Source: Eutrigla gurnardus (lineage: Eukaryota > Chordata > Actinopteri > Perciformes > Triglidae). Taken from it: a stretch of DNA of 64,000 nucleotides. A program made the translations under genes and the position numbers. Where the stretch lies: contig OY741273.1 in NCBI GenBank assembly GCA_963514095.1, positions 2,083,501 through 2,147,500 of the forward strand, in the 5' to 3' direction. Shown one piece after another: positions 11,642 through 24,422 of this stretch. Within the stretch, counting starts at the first letter, position 1. Each line of letters opens with the position of its first letter. Below the pieces are notes generated by a model, which did no database searches, was not told the origin of the DNA, and was given only the letters and a program-made list of their open reading frames with translations.

Positions 11642-13606
11642 CCCTCCACCCTCGCTATCGCCACACTAATAATGTCTCACTTTAGGAAACAATCTGAAAC
11701 CTCAGTGCAGCATATCCAGTATTCTCTATATTCTTCAGTTTGCCTCTGTGGAATCAGTGAAGCTGGTTATATTCTATATTTTGGGTTCGTGTGATATACA
11801 ATGCTGTTTCTGTTACTGATAGCACTCAGTCACATGAAGTATGGAGAACGGCTGTTTTTCAGGCTGAGATGAAAGTCTATTTCCTGCTCATTTATTGTGT
11901 GATGTTTGATGATCTTACAGTCTTTGTCTATCTACACAGTAACTACCTTCAACCAAGTTGTAAATAAAAAACATCCTCGTAGATTGATTTCTCATGTATC
12001 GTGTACTGTTGAACCACCCAATGAAGGGTGGAGTTAATGAGTTCCTGTCTCTCTGATGAAAGGCTGTGTTCTCCCAGCCGGAGGGGTTGGAGGGAGACGG
12101 CAGTGCAGAGACACAGTACACCTACTACCCGGCCACCATAGCAGACGCCACCACGGGTACCATGGTGTCCACGGTGCAGGCCTCTGACACCCTGCTGGGC
12201 CAGACCACACCCACAGGTAATCACTGCTGGCACAGTTAGTGTTAGACACAGCTAAACGTTTATGCTCTTATGTTCTTGCTGGCGGTAGTTACCGTGTTCA
12301 CGCTTTCATCTCATGATAGAATACTATCCGTCTCTGCGGCTGACAGTGATCTTCTGTTTGACAGGGCAGCTTTATGTGATGATGTCACCCCAGGAAGTTT
12401 TGACGGGTTCCAATCAAAGGACAATCGCCCCGCGCACTCAGCCATACATAGCGTACTGACATCAGAACGTATCAGAAATACAACTCTCTAGCATTCTTGA
12501 GTCTTCTACATCCAGTGAGTTGAGCCAACGTAATAGATTTGTTCTCAACTGTTTCAGGAAGCAAGAAGCTCCTCGGGGCTCCAGAGATGATAAACGGCGA
12601 GCCCAGCACAATGAAGGTCAGTGTTCACAGCCAGCGTGACAAGCTGAAGATATAACTGGTAACTAAAAATATACAAGTAGGTATGAATGGTCAGACTGAA
12701 ATCCCACTGAAATGTTCCAACAGTTGAGCGCCGGCGCAGGGACAAGATCAACAACTGGATCGTGCAGCTGTCGAAGGCCCTCCCAGACTGTAACATTGAC
12801 TACACCAAGACAGGACAAGTGAGTTCTGCTCCGACGACTCTGGGTCCCACACAGGCATCATAACACATTCAGTGAAAGGTTGCCGTTTGTGTTTCAGAGT
12901 AAAGGAGGAATCTTGTCCAAAGCCTGCGATTACATCAAGGAGCTCCGACAGAGCAACCTGAAGCTGGGGGATGATATCAGCGCTCTCGATCGTCTCAGGA
13001 TCGACAACCAGCTACTCAGACAGGAGGTATACCTGCACACGTCGCTGCGTTTAGCCTCTGGTCAAGCATTCAGTTAAATATACTGCAGTCAGAATAGATT
13101 TCTTTCTTCTTGTGAGTGTGAAAGAGGCTGTGAAACGACCTTAAACAGACTTCTAGACTAATCCGCCTGCTGATTAGTGTATTTTGGCTGCGAGTTGAAC
13201 ACATGTACGCCGATACTGGAAACAGGCATCTTTGGGTTGTCACCCTCAGTCCAGATGAAAAACTGCTGTACCCTGATTACTTGCTAGTTTATGACTAGAA
13301 ATCAACAAACATGATTTCTTGCATGCGTCCGATGTAAACTTGAAAGTTGGCCTAAAAAATACCTATATGTCATCCCTGTACCATTCTATTCTTAGACTTA
13401 TTAGCAACGTTAATAATAACGTGGTTCTTGCTTTAGTAATAGTTTGTATTAATAGTAAGCCAGCTGCAGAGGCAACATGACTACATGACTTACTGTTGTG
13501 TGTTGCTGTTGCGTAGGTGGAAGACTGGAAGTCCAAGAATCAGATCCTGAGGAACCTGCTGCGACAACATGGCATTGTGGGATCATCCAGCACGGACCCC
13601 CAGTGA
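7580..13606 (+). CDS. usf1: upstream stimulatory factor 1 (bHLH-zip transcription factor)
   Basis: Ten coding exons join in frame to 299 aa: 7580-7587, 7739-7788, 8070-8182, 9593-9706, 12063-12216, 12365-12452, 12558-12616, 12724-12818, 12898-13026, 13517-13606 (TGA 13604-13606). All introns are GT-AG. USF proteins bind E-boxes (CACGTG) as dimers in the nucleus. The USF-specific region is at about residues 147-170 (VMMSPQEVL). The basic region is at about 188-201 (KRRAQHNEVERRRR), with His193, Glu197 and Arg201 in the E-box-contact positions. Helix-loop-helix follows to about 245 (INNWIVQLSK, SKGGILSKACDYI), then a leucine zipper to about 290. The first coding exon is only 8 nt, but the join gives MKSQQK, matching the MKGQQK start of mammalian USF1. 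The zipper (VEDWKSKN, LLRQHG) is closer to USF1 (VEDLKNKN) than to USF2. Human USF1 is 310 aa. A usf1-like paralogue name cannot be excluded. Confidence 0.93.
10043..10624. repeat. 40-bp minisatellite, about 14.5 copies
   Basis: The unit is built of two 20-bp halves, GGGTCCCACCACTGGTCTGT and AACAGGTCTGTAGTCTCACT. Copies differ at a few positions (CACC/CTCC, TCTC/TGTC, CACT/CAGT), partly alternating between neighbours. It lies within the intron-4 MITE of usf1. Confidence 0.95.
10683..11248. mobile_element. hAT-like non-autonomous element
   Basis: The left end is TAGGGCGGTCAAAATTG and the right end is the imperfect complement ending GACAGTCCTA. Degraded 8-bp flanks (CACATCCT 10675-10682, CACCCCCT 11249-11256) match at 6 of 8 positions, as for an old hAT target duplication. 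The interior is AT-rich with several TTCGAAT motifs. No transposase frame is intact. Confidence 0.6.
11265..11317. repeat. perfect 21-bp inverted repeat hairpin
   Basis: AAAGAGCCTCCGATGATGCAA (21 bp) at 11265-11285 is followed by 11 bases and then its exact complement at 11297-11317. It lies in intron 4 of usf1 inside the TTAA-flanked MITE. Unlike the older repeats around it, the arms have no mismatch. Confidence 0.9.
11583..11640. repeat. CT microsatellite
   Basis: A CT-dominated tract with an uninterrupted (CT)n core at about 11598-11639, in intron 4 of usf1. Confidence 0.95.
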
Positions 13607-14225
13607 AAGGCCTGATGCCAAGGGGATTTGGAAGAGAACCGCATTTGGGCCAAAAGAGTACTTGAAATGCTTGAGATACTTTTTTGTGAGGAAATAATTG
13701 AATATTACCATTTATATTCAAATGCAGCTTCTTTGCCGGACGATGTCCTTGAATATTTTCATTGAAGCATTTTACAAAATTGAAATCCTTTGCCTTGGGA
13801 ATATGACCCAATCATAATTACATGACGTATAAAGAGAGGAGGGGAGGAAATCAACTTTAGTTCCAGAAGTCATCCGTTTCATGAGTTTAACAGAGGCAGC
13901 ATTGAATGCAGAATGATTGTTCATTGGCCTCCAGTACAGTCAGCTCTAAAACGTGCCCAACTACTCAGTCCGTTAATGTTTCTTAGCCTCTGCAGGACTG
14001 TGCTCCTCTATTAAATGCACTCATGTTAATGTCCCAGAAGAAAACCCATTGTATTCATGCTTTGACTTGTTTGACTAGTTCAGCTCTTTTTTTGCTTTGT
14101 AATTTTGTATGTTTCATGAAACCTCACTGGGGACAATAATTGCATTGCAACAATGTAACTAACTAAATAGACAGGGGTTGGTAAGCATTGCATTGTAGGT
14201 AGGCTAAGTATGTCTTTATAATAAA
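13607..14225 (+). terminator. usf1: usf1 3' UTR with poly(A) signals
   Basis: AT-rich sequence follows the usf1 stop. An ATTAAA lies near 14010 and a canonical AATAAA at 14220-14225. The latter is the likelier end of the longest 3' UTR, just before the GT microsatellite. The exact cleavage site is not visible. Confidence 0.5.
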
Positions 14226-14298
14226 ACAAATCACATAGTATGCTGACTGTCATTAGCCACCCTGTTGTGTTTAAACGTGGTATTGATTATTGCCTCAG

Positions 14299-14473
<175 letters not shown>

Positions 14474-14555
14474 CTGCTCGTCACTGACGTCACTAGGATT
14501 TGAAGACGGAGAAGCTTAAATAATCTTTGCGCTTGCATCTTTTCAGTACTGTGTT

Positions 14556-14612
14556 AGAACGACCAGTGAAGAAGTCCAGCTAGTAACAAGTTAAAAGCAA
14601 CAGACTGTAGGC
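14556..14612. repeat. dispersed repeat fragment, inverted copy at about 43280-43325
   Basis: A segment containing CCAGTGAAGAAGTCCAGCTA and a TAACAAGTTAAAAGCAACA motif recurs as reverse complement at about 43280-43325, and its last part recurs near 45585. It belongs to an unnamed interspersed family upstream of gkup. Confidence 0.6.
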
Positions 14613-14919
14613 TTTACCGAATTGCTTCTTTCTAGTATATTCTTTCTACAGACTGTGATGCTATAATCCTAAAACTCTATGTATCCTTTCATCAGTCTGA
14701 GATTATTCTGGAAATCAAGTCACTGCTGCTCGTCTTCATGCTGCAGTATGGAGACCACTACTGAGGTGGTCCTGCGTGTAGGCTTTATTTTGAAGGAACT
14801 TTGCGGAAGTACATTAGTTCGTTGACGTTGGCAGAAGCTGCTGCTACAGATGAGAGCGTTGAGTTTATCCCCCGCTGCTGTGTTCTTCTCGAGCCAAAGG
14901 ACGAAGTGAAGTGTCCCAG

Positions 14920-17900
14920 ATGATCTGTATACTGCTGGTAGCCGGTCACGGCACCGTGTTAGAGGCGCACATCAAGGTAAGCAGAATGAATGCTGGCGCA
15001 GACAGGACGTCACTTGCGGCGGTGCAAAGTTCGCGGTTGTTGCGTAGCGGCCACAGGGCGGCAGGACTCCCGTCCACATCAGACTCTTCACCCCGGCTAG
15101 CTCGGCTAGCGTGTGGGCATGTCGGGCTGCAGCGTCGGACGTTTACGGGACGGTGAGGATGCGCTACAGGGCATTTTTAAGGATAACACGTTTGTTCTCA
15201 TGCTTGCGGTAATGAGCGCCACCTACCGAGCATTGTGGTGGAATTAAATCAATGTTTGTATGGCCAATCTCCACGTTAAACTACTTTCCCTCAGAGCTAA
15301 AGTTTGAGACGGACAACATCATAGGATCAAAGGTGAAGTGCCTTAAACCTACATTCTCTCTGTTGGCCATCAGGGGGCGCCTCCTCTATGAGTCACTATA
15401 GACTATAGAAGACTGAGACAATCACCATACTTCTCTCTCTCGAGTTATTATCTCAGTACATTTTATGATCTCAATTTCAAGTCTTCTTTTTTTTTTTTTT
15501 TTCATAATAACAGCGTTATTAAGTAGATTTCTTTGGATGCCACCTGTGCAACAAGTCCAGTCGTGAAATGTCCTCGCTCCCTTATATTCCACAGTCAACT
15601 GTCAGTGGGATTAGAACAAAGTGGAAGTGATTGGGAACGACAGCAACTCAGCCAAGAAGTGGTAGACCACGTAAAATGACGGAGCGGGGTCAGCGGATGC
15701 TGAGGTACATAGTGGGCAGAGGTCACCAACTTTCTGCAGTCAATCACTACAGACCTCCAAACTTCATGTGGCCTTCAGATTAGCTCAAGACCAGCGTAGA
15801 GAGCTTCATGGAATGGGTTTCTATGGCAATGAGCTGCATCCGAGCCATACATCAGCAAGTGCAATGCAAAGCGTGGGATGCAGTGGTGCTGCCACTGGAC
15901 TCTAGAGCAGTGGAGATGTTCTCTGGAGGGACCAATCACACTTCTCCATCTGGTAATCTGATGGACGAGTCTGGGTTTGGCGGTTTCCAGGACAACGGTA
16001 CTTGTCTGGCTGCATTGTGCCACATGTAAAGTTAGGTGGAGGGGGATTATGGTGTGGGGTGTTTTTCAGGAGCTGGGCTTGGCCCCTTAGTTCCAGTGAA
16101 AGGAACTCTGAATGCTTCAGCATACCAAGAGATGTTGGACAATCCATGCTCCCAACTTTGTGGAACAGTTTGGGGATGACCTCTTCCTGTTCCAACATGA
16201 CTGTGCACCAGTTCACAAAGCAAGGTCCATAAAGACATGGAGGAGAGAGTTTGGTGTGGATGAACTTGACTGGCCTGCACAGAGTCCTGACCTCAACCAG
16301 ATAGAACACCTTTGGGATGAATTAGAGTGGAGACTGAGAGCCAGGCCTTCCCTTCCAACATCAGTGTGTGATCTCACAAATACACTTCTGGAAGAATGGT
16401 CAAAAAGTCCCATAAACACACTGAACCTTGTGGAAAGCCTTCCAGAAGAGTTGAAGCTGTTATAGCTGCAAACGCTGGACCGACGTCATATTAAACCCTA
16501 TGGATTAAGAATGGGATGTCAATTAAGTTCATATGAGAGTCAAGGCAGGTGAGCCAATACTTTTGGCAATATACAGTAGTGTATTAGCAAGACACAATAC
16601 ATGTAAGTGTAACACAAAGCAAACTCGATCATGAATATTAGTACATACAGTGCCATGTACTTAAGTGTACTAAGTTCAATTGATTTCAATGTAATTTAAT
16701 TTATAGTGTCATATGACAACCGTAGTCAGCTCAGGACACTTAACACTAGGGATGCAACAATACAGTTAACCCACGGTTCAATACGTACCTCGGTTCTTGG
16801 GTTACGGTTTGGTACATATTTTGTGCGTGAGAAAGAAAATTGCTTTTATATATTCAAAAATGATTTTGTTAATTTGCTAATAAGCTAAGTATAGTAAAGT
16901 AAATACAATCCAATGAAGTAAAAAAAAAACTAACACTTAAAAATGCAAAAGTGCTTCTTAGCCTTGACGAATGGTAGATCAGATAAAAGGGGTTAAAACA
17001 ATTTCAAAAGTAAATGTACATATTTGAAATAAATGGGTCACCGTTTGAAATAAAAATACCATTAAACATAAAGTCACCGTTTGAAATAAAAATACCTGTA
17101 AATATAAAGTGACCTGAATAACAATCTTACTGTATTTACGTTTATCCTTAGCCAGCAGTTTCAATTGAGCTTCGATGTCGCCCGCTCTGGCCCCTGGGAC
17201 ACATTTGACTATGGTCGCTGGTGTCGCTATTTTCACGTGTCTCACTATGGAGCTGCCAATGACCAGAGTTGGCTTCTCAGCGGGTGTGTGCTGAGTGGGG
17301 AAAATCGATTAGACACGTGAACATGGTGGTTAACATTGGGCTTCGGTTTAGAACTATGCCTCCTTCGGACATTCACCCAGCCTCCCAGCTGAAAGTATGC
17401 AGTATAAGTACTCTAAATACACTTTGAATGGTGCCGTTTACATTAGAAATTAAGTAAAACACACAACATGAGGTGCTCCAAAATAGCAACTGATGATGAG
17501 TGTGTCTACCATTTTCTATACAAGTACGTTTATACTGTAGTTTGTAAGTCTGGTGGTTTGGAACGTGTGTTTGAGTCCAGCTGTTTGTTCCACCTCTCCC
17601 AGAACGATGACACAGGATTATACAGCCACCTGACCGGGGTACCAAAGGCTTTACTTCCTGGCGTTGGAGGAAAGAAGATCCTTGACTTCTGGTGGGAAAC
17701 AGTCAACATGTAGGTGGAAGTGACCGCTGGCCCAACAGGAACAGGCCTCTCATGTTCACTCATTCTCTAGTTAGCTGCTCAACTGTCTGATTTCTCTCCA
17801 GGCGACAGCTGTTCACAGAGGTGTATCTGGTCACTAATGCGGACAAGTGAGTTTGAACGGTGGTAAGACCCGCCTGGTGTTCACTCTGCAGTGTTTGTTG

Positions 17901-20900
17901 CACCATTCTGCTCCCTTCTTATTCTGTCACTCTGACCAGGTATAAGCACTATGAGCGCTGGGCCACAGCTAATGACTTCCCCGTGGAGAATGTGGTGAAT
18001 GACGGCAGCACCACGTTGGAGGACCGCCTCGGGGCCGTGGCCGACCTGGAGCTGGTCATACGCAGCCGCAAGCTGCAGGACGACATCGTGGTGGTGAGAG
18101 GAATCCACCTGCTGCCGGCTGACGGCGGCGGACGTCCATTCACACGATCACATTTCACCGTGGATTCTGTAGAAGTGAACGCATGTTGTTGTGTGAGCAG
18201 ATCGCAGGAGACATGCTGTGTGCGGACCAGAACTTTGACATTGCTCAAGTTATTCGCTTCTTCAGGTCGGAGGTGATTTACCACAATGCAATACATAGTC
18301 TTACAGAGGATATTTATCAAGGTCCAATGAATGTTTTTGTGGAGTTGAAGTCATCGTTTTGTTTGTGCTGCAGCCCGGAGAGCTGATGATCTACTACGAG
18401 CTGGAGGAAGGTGAGAAAAGCAGCTCCAGGGGCATCGTGGAGGTCTGCCGTGACACCCACAGGTGAGAAGGAACTTCTTCCTTTAGTCCCATAATGCACC
18501 ACATGATGGAACAGCAGCATGTTAGGCTGATTGGAGACGGGTCAGGTCTGCTCACAATTATGATGACCTAGATGAAGATCAGATCACATTAATGACAAAT
18601 TTATTGAGAAAACCATGAAATTCAAAAAGGTTCACATACTTTTTCTTGCCACTGGTACACTAGTAAAGGCTATTTATATAGCACTTATCAAAGTGATCAA
18701 TTACAACATGCTTTTGCGAGGTGGACATAAAGGACCAACTTAGAAAACAAGATACACACATTTCCATATTTACAAACAAATGAAAGTACAACGTAACTCC
18801 TCAGAACTTCATTGATCAGATTGAACCTCCGGGTGAATCTATCGTCTAATCAGGATAACTCGCTTCTTGGAGAAACCACAGGAAGGGCTGACGTCCTCCC
18901 GACTGGCCAGCGTGGTGTTTTACTGCATCCAGAGAGACACGCTCTCCTACCTGTCTGACTTCCTCAGCCTGCAGCCTCAAGCCACAGACAGGTCCTTCGG
19001 AAGGTTCTGGGTTCGTAAGTGCTTATTCAAAAAGAAATGTCATGTCAGCAAAAGTGATTACTTATTGTTGATTTTACCCTTACCTTAACTGCTGCCTTCA
19101 TGATTCTATTTGAATCTGTACAAAATAAGTTTGTGTCAATCTGTGGTTTGACTCTGCTTGTCCTCGTTCACATGTAACATCAGGTCACAGGTTCCATGAA
19201 TGATTAACATACTCACCAGGACCTTTGTGGCTCCTTTCTCTGCAGGAGTGGCTCATCAATGAGAAGCAGCTCGATGTGTTTGGCATGAAGCTTCCTACCG
19301 GCTTCCAGCTCATTGGACAAGTGGTTAGTATCCCAACCTCAGTTCATCGTCATGTTTTTGTTCACGCAGCAATGTGTTGAAACTCAGAGATTATGAGGGA
19401 GAAAGTCCGAGACGAAGGCCTGAACATTACTGTAATCAAGCTGATGGTCGACCTTAAGGGAGTCCTCCATCCATTTAGCATTATGTTGCTATAACACTGT
19501 CAGACTCCTGAGGCAAAGTTAAAAAAACAACATTATTCCCACATTACCCACAATGCAATGCAATCACTGAGATTTGTGGTCTGGCAAACTCTCTCTAACT
19601 CCACACCCCCAGATGTTTTTGCTTTTCAAAAAGCCCTGACCGACGCTGACTGGGGTGACATTCAATCGAATTTTATTTTATTTATAGTGTCATACCACAA
19701 CAGTTAGCTCAGGACACTTAACACATTGAGTAGGACTCAAACACGGTCATGATTTTCAGAGTTAAAGCTGTGGTCTACATCATTATCTGTACTCGCTATT
19801 TCTTCAAAGTTTGCAGGATTTGGATGAGACAGAACATATTGTTGCCCATGATTTTCAGAGTTAAAGCTGTGGTCTACATTCTGAAAATCAGTTGAGCCTC
19901 TGAACCCCTCCCCTCAGTGTTCCACGATTCAACGAGGCGGGATGACGAGGAGCAGGGGAGAGGAGGGGATTGGATGGAGGGTACGAGCCAATGGGAGCCT
20001 TCTGGAGCAATGGCTCCCATTGGTCAATTTCTATGCAGACCTACAGCTAATAGACTGAATGGATTTTTTTTATTCCAAATCTTAGACCATAGCTTTAACA
20101 CATATTCAGAGTCCCAACATCACCAGGAGGAAGAGTAAGAGTGACAGTCTATCACAGGGAGACATGTAGAGACAGACAGGTAACCAGTCAATCACAGGGC
20201 TGTAGAGACAGACAGGTAACCAGTCTATCACAGGGCTGTAGAGACAGACAGGTAACCAGTCTATCACAGGGCTGTAGAGACAGACAGGTAACCAGTCTAT
20301 CACAGGGAGACATGTAGAGACAGACAGGTAACCAGTCTATCACAGGGCTGACATGTAGAGACAGACAGGTAACCAATCTATCACAGGGCTGACATGTAAA
20401 GACAGACAGGTAACCAGTCTATCACAGGGCTGACATGTAGAGACAGACAGGTAACCAGTCAATCACAGGGCTGTAGAGACAGACAGGTAACCAGTCTATC
20501 ACAGGGCTGTAGAGACAGACAGGTAACCAGTCTATCACAGGGCTGTAGAGACAGACAGGTAACCAGTCTATCACAGGGAGACATGTAGAGACAGACAGGT
20601 AACCAGTCTATCACAGGGCTGACATGTAGAGACAGACAGGTAACCAATCTATCACAGGGCTGACATGTAAAGACAGACAGGTAACCAGTCTATCACAGGG
20701 CCGACATGTAGAGATAGACAGGTAACCAGTCGATCACAGGGCCGACATGTAGAGACAGACAGGTAACCAGTCGATCACAGGGCCGACATGTAGAGACAGA
20801 CAGGTAACCAGTCTATCACAGGGAGACATGTAGAGACAGACAGGTAACCAGTCTATCACAGGGCTGTAGAGACAGACAGGTAACCAGTCTATCACAGGGC

Positions 20901-23900
20901 TGACATGTGGAGACAGACAGGTAACCAGTCTATCACAGGGCTGACATGTGGAGACAGACAGGTAACCAGTCTATCATAGGGCTGACATGTAGAGACAGAC
21001 AGGTAACCAGTCTATCACAGGGCTGACATGTGGAGACAGACAGGTCCATCCTGCATGTATTTGGACTGTGGGAGAGAACCCACACTGAGAAAGGGAGATC
21101 ATGCAAACTGCACACAGAAGGAACCCGACCCGGGAATCGAACCCGGGACCGTCTGGCTGTGAGGGGACTACACCACCGTGCAGCCCCATGGGTGGAGTAA
21201 TGGTCTCTAAAACAGAAAATACAAGGCCGCTTCACCAGTAATACAAGGCAGAATCACAATATCTTTATTTTACATGGCATGGTGATGGTCATTGAGTATT
21301 TTTCAAAATCCATTATGTTTGTAAAGGATGAAATAATGAGTCAGGTGAGGATTCACACAGTGAGCACGTTGAGAACAATGCTAACAATCAGGAAACCAGT
21401 GGGTCGTGCAACGGGAAATGCATACTGTATAATTTGGGAAGATGAAGTGTGCATATGAGACTTGTCTCAAGAAAAAATGGCTGAATCATCAATAAATTGG
21501 CAAAACAAGGCGCCTCAGTAAATGTTCCTGTCTGGTGGGGATGAGACCTAATGTATATTTGGGCTTGGATGCTGTTGTTCTGTTCCAGCTGATAAAGTGG
21601 ATTTGTGTATAAAACCCCCTTTAGTAGTTCTAATACATCTCCCTGTGGACTTAGGGCCTATCAGACTACACCAAGTGGCTCACCCACTACTCCACCAAGC
21701 AACAAGACAACCCCGCTCAACCCATCACATGCAGGTCATTTGCCAGGTGAGGAAATACAAAGTACAGTCACTCCCCTTGGTGTGGACTCAGACTGCCATG
21801 GTTGACACACCTGGAGGCATCGTGTTTCCACTCTGTTCTCATGATCGGGATTCTCAGGAACTTCTCATTTTATCTCCAAATTCTACCAATTTCTACAAAT
21901 TTGGCACAAATATCCATTTGGACTCGAGGGTGAACTGATTAGATTTTGGTGATCAAAGGTCCTGATTTGGATCCACTCGTTATCGCTACCCTCATTATCT
22001 GTGCTCGCTATTTCTTCAAAGTTTGCAGGATTTGGATAAGACAGAACACATTGTTGCCATAGCCAGGCAGCAGCCAATGGTTCTGAAAAGTGAAGCCAAA
22101 GCTGATGGCCATCAGCAGACGTATGCAGTCACGTTTTAAAGTACTCATTGAGGAAAATGATGTTAAGATATGAAAACAAAAATGACACGTCATGTGGCTC
22201 AAAGTTATACTGCAGATGAAAATCTTGGAAGAACCCTTATGAAATCTCTTGTGAGCTTTCTCTTCTCTAGAGCCTTTAAATGTTCAAACAGAGCCTGACA
22301 AACACTTAAAGATATCTGACCACTCACAGGGTTGGATTAATGGGGAACCCTTCAGACGGCTTCAACGGGAAAACCATCGCTATGTCCATCTGTAACTTCT
22401 GGGCCGAGGTCACTCTGGTGGAGAGCCAAACTTTGGTAACGCTCTCACTCTCATGGGCTAAAAACATTTCAGAAGAAGCGTATTGTGCAAAAGTCATGTG
22501 ATTATCTGCCTTCCTAGGTATTAGTCCCTCACCCACTCAATGACCCCACAGAGTTCGGAAGCTTGCAGGATCTGTTCTGTATCAGCAGGAAGGAAGGGTG
22601 CGTACCGAGCACGTCACATGATCTAAAACACACCACACAGTTGGTTCAGGCTTTTTGGAAATGTCCGTCCTCCACTGCAGGTACCTGGGAGGTCTGCGGC
22701 TGCTGCAGGCCACCTGTAAGAAGTTCTACCAGTTCTGTTCCAAACAAGGGTAAGACCAGCATGTGACATCCTCTCAGAGACGATCTTTACTGGCCTTCAG
22801 ATGGAGCAAACCTACCTCTATGTATGCTGCTAGAACTTACCCACGATGTATTTAGAATTAGAAATGAAGGAAGTTTTCTTCAGTAAAAGTTATATTGCAA
22901 AAGTACTTCTACTCAGTAAACATTGTAAACGTGAGTTTATGTTCTCAATCTCTAGTTTCAAGTCTTCTTCAATCCAGCATGATGTTCATTTAGTACATTA
23001 TGGTCCATTTAGAGTCCACCAGACCAGGAAGCAGGGGATGCTTTAGGGGCGGGGCTACCTGCTGATTGACAGGTTGCTACCAATGCTAGTTAGCTACTAA
23101 CATTTAAGAAGATTTAACACTTAACCTTGAATCATGAAGCTAACTTTGTTAGCAGCTTCACAGCTTTGGGGTGCCACTCTGCCGCTTGTGTTTGTTTGCT
23201 TGTTCATTATTATTATAGATCCATCCATCGCTCCTCCGCACTCCCAATATGATCACTTACTTCACTCGCCAAAATTCAAGATGGCGGTGGACAAAAACGT
23301 GAATTTGAGGCTTCAAAACCGTAGTCGGCCAGTTATCTCAGGTTTCAAACGAGAATGAATAAGGTCCATGTCTGCATTAGAAACAGGAAGGAAATGTGAT
23401 GTTTGAAAACTGGGACTATGCTCACAGCTCTGGTGGAAGATGTTCTCCGTTTGGTTCATGTGAAAGTCCCTTTCCCTGCTGACGCTGCATCCATGTGCTT
23501 TACTGCAGTATTGCTTTGACGAAGCAGAACTTCACACTGAAGTACGACACCAACATTCCTCGGCAAGTGGTGAGCATCCATTCAGAAACTGCTCTCCAAG
23601 TAATGGAGGCCAACCATTCACAAAGTGTGTAATGTGACAATGCTCTGTAATGATGAAATCATTTTCTGGTTCTACTGCAGGGCCTTGCTGGAAGCAGGTA
23701 AACCCTTCTGCTCGTGTCTGTATTAGCATTTAGAAATGGAGTAATTGAGGAGAATTGATTAGCGATCCTCTCTTCTCACAGTGCCATCGTGTCAGCTACC
23801 CTCAAGTGTCTCATGAGATTCTACAACATCACCGACAGTGTAAGGATTCCTCCCTCTCATGTTGTTACCGACGCCATCACTTATCTTATCAAAGTGCCTC

Positions 23901-24391
23901 AACCAGTTAATGGAAACTGTAGAATGGTGAAGACCTGCTGTGATGCAGATATATTGTATGTATTAAGGTTAGTCTAAGCTTAGGGAAAGACAAGGATTCT
24001 TAATTAAATTAAAATAAAATATGCCCACCGCAAGAAAAACACTTGTGACCAACGTGTTCTACTGTGTCTTTACGTCTCTGTATGTTCCCGTTTCACACCA
24101 CAGGACCTCCCGAAGGCAGTCCGGGCCAACTTCATCCTCAACGTGGAGACTGATGAACTGTTCATTACAGCTGGCCTGCAGGACAGAGTTGTTCAGGTCA
24201 GTACCAGATTCAGTTCGACTCAAAGGTCCTCTGTCGACATGCCACGTCACTCATCTCTGCTTGTTGTCCGGTTCAGGTCTACGAAGGCCTGGTCTACATG
24301 GATTTCAGCAAGAAGCTCATGGATGATCAGGGCTGCGGTACTGAAGTCGCCGTCTGTCTGTGCAGCTGATGATCAAACACATGTCTTTGCT

Positions 24392-24422
<31 letters not shown>

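Noticed and set aside
16002..16465. 117-codon frame resembling a transposase as a functional gene
   Set aside because: The catalytic domain is broken into different frames and the 5' part is missing. It is a Tc1 remnant.
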